A stretch of 64,000 bases of DNA from assembly GCA_029259635.1 (NCBI GenBank), contig JAJDEU010000043.1, positions 62,001-126,000 of the forward strand, written 5' to 3'. Source of the stretch: Planctomycetota bacterium. Its GTDB lineage: Bacteria > Planctomycetota > UBA1135 > GCA-002686595. The notes under the pieces were generated by a model. It worked only from the letters and a program-made list of their open reading frames with translations, was not told the DNA's origin and did not search any database. The first letter of the stretch is position 1. Every line of letters starts with the position of its first letter. Shown in pieces: positions 62,589-64,000 of the stretch. Both the position numbers and the translations under genes were made by a program.

Positions 62589-64000
62589 TCAGCTCCTCTT
62601 AGGTGCAGCGCGGAATCCGAAACCGGCTTCCGCTTTGAGCTCTTGAGGATCGATAATCATCTCCATCGCCATTTCCCTTTGGAAAGGCGGGATGACGTAG
62701 CGCTCATCGGTCGTCGCCAGCGCGGTCAACCGGAAGATGTCGTCGGCGTCCTCGGCGGTGCAGTCCGCCTCGAGCAACGCGCGCTCGGCATCCGCTTGAC
62801 TGATGTCACCGACTGTGACGTAGCGACGCCAAATCTTGACGGCCATCTCCTTGCGCAAGGCGTAGCGCAGCTTCCCGAGGTTGCCCGCTGAGAACAGCTT
62901 GGCCATGTACTCGAGCGGCGCACGGCCCTTGTCGATGTCGGCGAACAGACTGTCGACATCGTTGCGAACGACATCGCCCTGCGTCGTCGACATCACCGGC
63001 AAGAGCGGCGGGACGTAGAAGAGCATCGGGAAGGTCCGGTACTCGACGTGCATCGGCAGCGCGAGCTTCCAGAGCTTGACGAACTTGTAGACCGGCGAGT
63101 TTTGCGCCGACTCGATCACTCCGTCGGGGATGCCCGAGCGCTCGGCCGCTGCGATCACTTCGGGATCGTTCGGATCCAGAATCAGCTCGCGCTGCGCATC
63201 GACCAACTCGTCCTCGGGACGCATCGCGATTTCGCGCAACTTGTCCATGTCGTAGAGCACGTTGCCCAGATAACGAATGCGACCGACGCAGCTGTGGAAA
63301 CAAGCCGGCGCTTCGCCCGCTTCGAGACGCGGGTAGCACAGAATGCACTTCTCCGACTTGCCGGTAGACCAGTTGTAGTAGGTCTTCTTGTAGGGACAGG
63401 CCGGGATGCAGGAGCGCCAAGCACGGCACTTTTCCTGGCTCAACAAGACGATGCCATCTTCGCCGCGCTTGTAGAGCGCGCCCGAAGGACAGGCGGCCAC
63501 ACAGGAGGGATTGAGGCAGTGGTTGCAAATCCGCGGGATGTAGAACATCGAGATCCGCTCGATCTCGAGCATCTGCTTCTTCTGCTCCGCCGTCAGCCCC
63601 TCCATATTGGGGTCGTTCTTCGCGTAGATATTCGATCCGCCGAGGTCGTCATCCCAGTTGGGCCCGGCCTCGATCTTCTCCATCGGCTCGCCGGTGATTT
63701 TGGAGATCGGAATAGCCGTCGGCTGATCGTCCCCCTCCGGCGCGTCGAAGAGCGTCTGGAACTTGTAAGTCCACGGCTCGTAGTAGTCGTCCAAGCTCGG
63801 CTGCGCCGGGTTGTGGAAGATGTTGGGGATGATCTTGGCTTTGCTCGTCGAGCGCAGCTTGAGCTCATCACCGTCGACCACCCACCCCCCTTTGTAGGAG
63901 TCTTGGTCTTCCCAACGCGTCGGAAAACCCGTGCCGGGCTTCGTCTCCACGTTGTTCCACCACATGTACTCCGTACCTTCGCGGTCGGTCCAGATGTTCT
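62589..64000 (-). CDS. narH: Nitrate reductase beta subunit, 5' end beyond the window
   Basis: About 470 C-terminal residues are present; the frame is open to the edge and the in-window sequence before the first internal ATG already matches NarH ('NIWTDREGTEYMWWNNVETKPG'), so the start and first cysteine cluster lie outside. Iron-sulfur ligands: 'CNHCLNPSCVAACPSG', 'CRAWRSCIPACP' (tryptophan replacing a cysteine, the [3Fe-4S] site), and 'CILCYPRLEAGEAPACFHSC'. It conducts electrons from NarI to the NarG molybdenum site. narG is expected immediately upstream, outside the window. Confidence 0.96.
   Translation of the reverse strand, partial: NIWTDREGTEYMWWNNVETKPGTGFPTRWEDQDSYKGGWVVDGDELKLRSTSKAKIIPNIFHNPAQPSLDDYYEPWTYKFQTLFDAPEGDDQPTAIPISKITGEPMEKIEAGPNWDDDLGGSNIYAKNDPNMEGLTAEQKKQMLEIERISMFYIPRICNHCLNPSCVAACPSGALYKRGEDGIVLLSQEKCRAWRSCIPACPYKKTYYNWSTGKSEKCILCYPRLEAGEAPACFHSCVGRIRYLGNVLYDMDKLREIAMRPEDELVDAQRELILDPNDPEVIAAAERSGIPDGVIESAQNSPVYKFVKLWKLALPMHVEYRTFPMLFYVPPLLPVMSTTQGDVVRNDVDSLFADIDKGRAPLEYMAKLFSAGNLGKLRYALRKEMAVKIWRRYVTVGDISQADAERALLEADCTAEDADDIFRLTALATTDERYVIPPFQREMAMEMIIDPQELKAEAGFGFRAAPKRS

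Noticed and set aside
1-64000. CRISPR arrays, tRNA/rRNA genes, insertion sequences, prophage genes
   Set aside because: Looked for regularly spaced repeats, cloverleaf-like stretches, transposase or integrase motifs and terminal inverted repeats; none recognised.

Overview
The window is a gene-dense, GC-rich bacterial chromosome segment with no tRNA or rRNA gene, insertion sequence or CRISPR array that I can see. The gene content points to a Planctomycetota-like bacterium: a large cell-surface protein built from carboxypeptidase-regulatory-like domains, a complete MoxR/DUF58/Bat operon, large secreted HEAT and TPR proteins, and alternative complex III. This is inferred from gene content; Acidobacteriota or Myxococcota-like groups are not excluded. 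Start/stop overlaps (ATGA, GTGA, TTGA) are common, and several real starts are GTG or TTG.

Left part (1-13.4 kb): a truncated surface protein, a DoxX-like membrane protein, prephenate dehydratase (pheA), a histidine phosphatase coupled to a glycosyltransferase, a DUF2959-like lipoprotein, and a minus-strand glycan operon. That operon encodes a sulfatase-fold lipoprotein lacking its catalytic residues, followed by three GT4 glycosyltransferases.

Middle part (13.5-33.4 kb): an eight-gene MoxR-DUF58-BatA/B/C/D/E operon on the minus strand, then housekeeping and stress genes: an SRPBCC membrane protein, a MerR/GyrI regulator, an HD phosphohydrolase, a transglutaminase/TPR lipoprotein, an AlkC-like DNA repair protein, a tail-anchored TPR protein, YceH, and a double-length M16 peptidase.

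Right-middle part (33.5-52.2 kb): a small Cys-rich protein; an overlapping HEAT protein / lytic transglycosylase / MscS channel cluster; an HDOD-GGDEF protein; a GT39-like membrane protein; RecG with a GH113-like protein; a zinc-dependent phospholipase C-like protein; and a membrane histidine kinase with a four-cysteine PAS region, translationally coupled to an NtrC-type sigma-54 activator.

Right end (52.3-64 kb): a minus-strand respiratory cluster running in from beyond the edge, narH-narJ-narI-narK-actA-actB-actC-actD-actE-actF. Membrane nitrate reductase, a nitrate/nitrite transporter and a complete alternative complex III (quinol:electron acceptor oxidoreductase) appear to form one transcription unit. 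The two-component pair converges on its 3' end. This nitrate reductase plus ACIII unit, together with the cysteine-bearing sensor kinase beside it, is the most distinctive system in the window.
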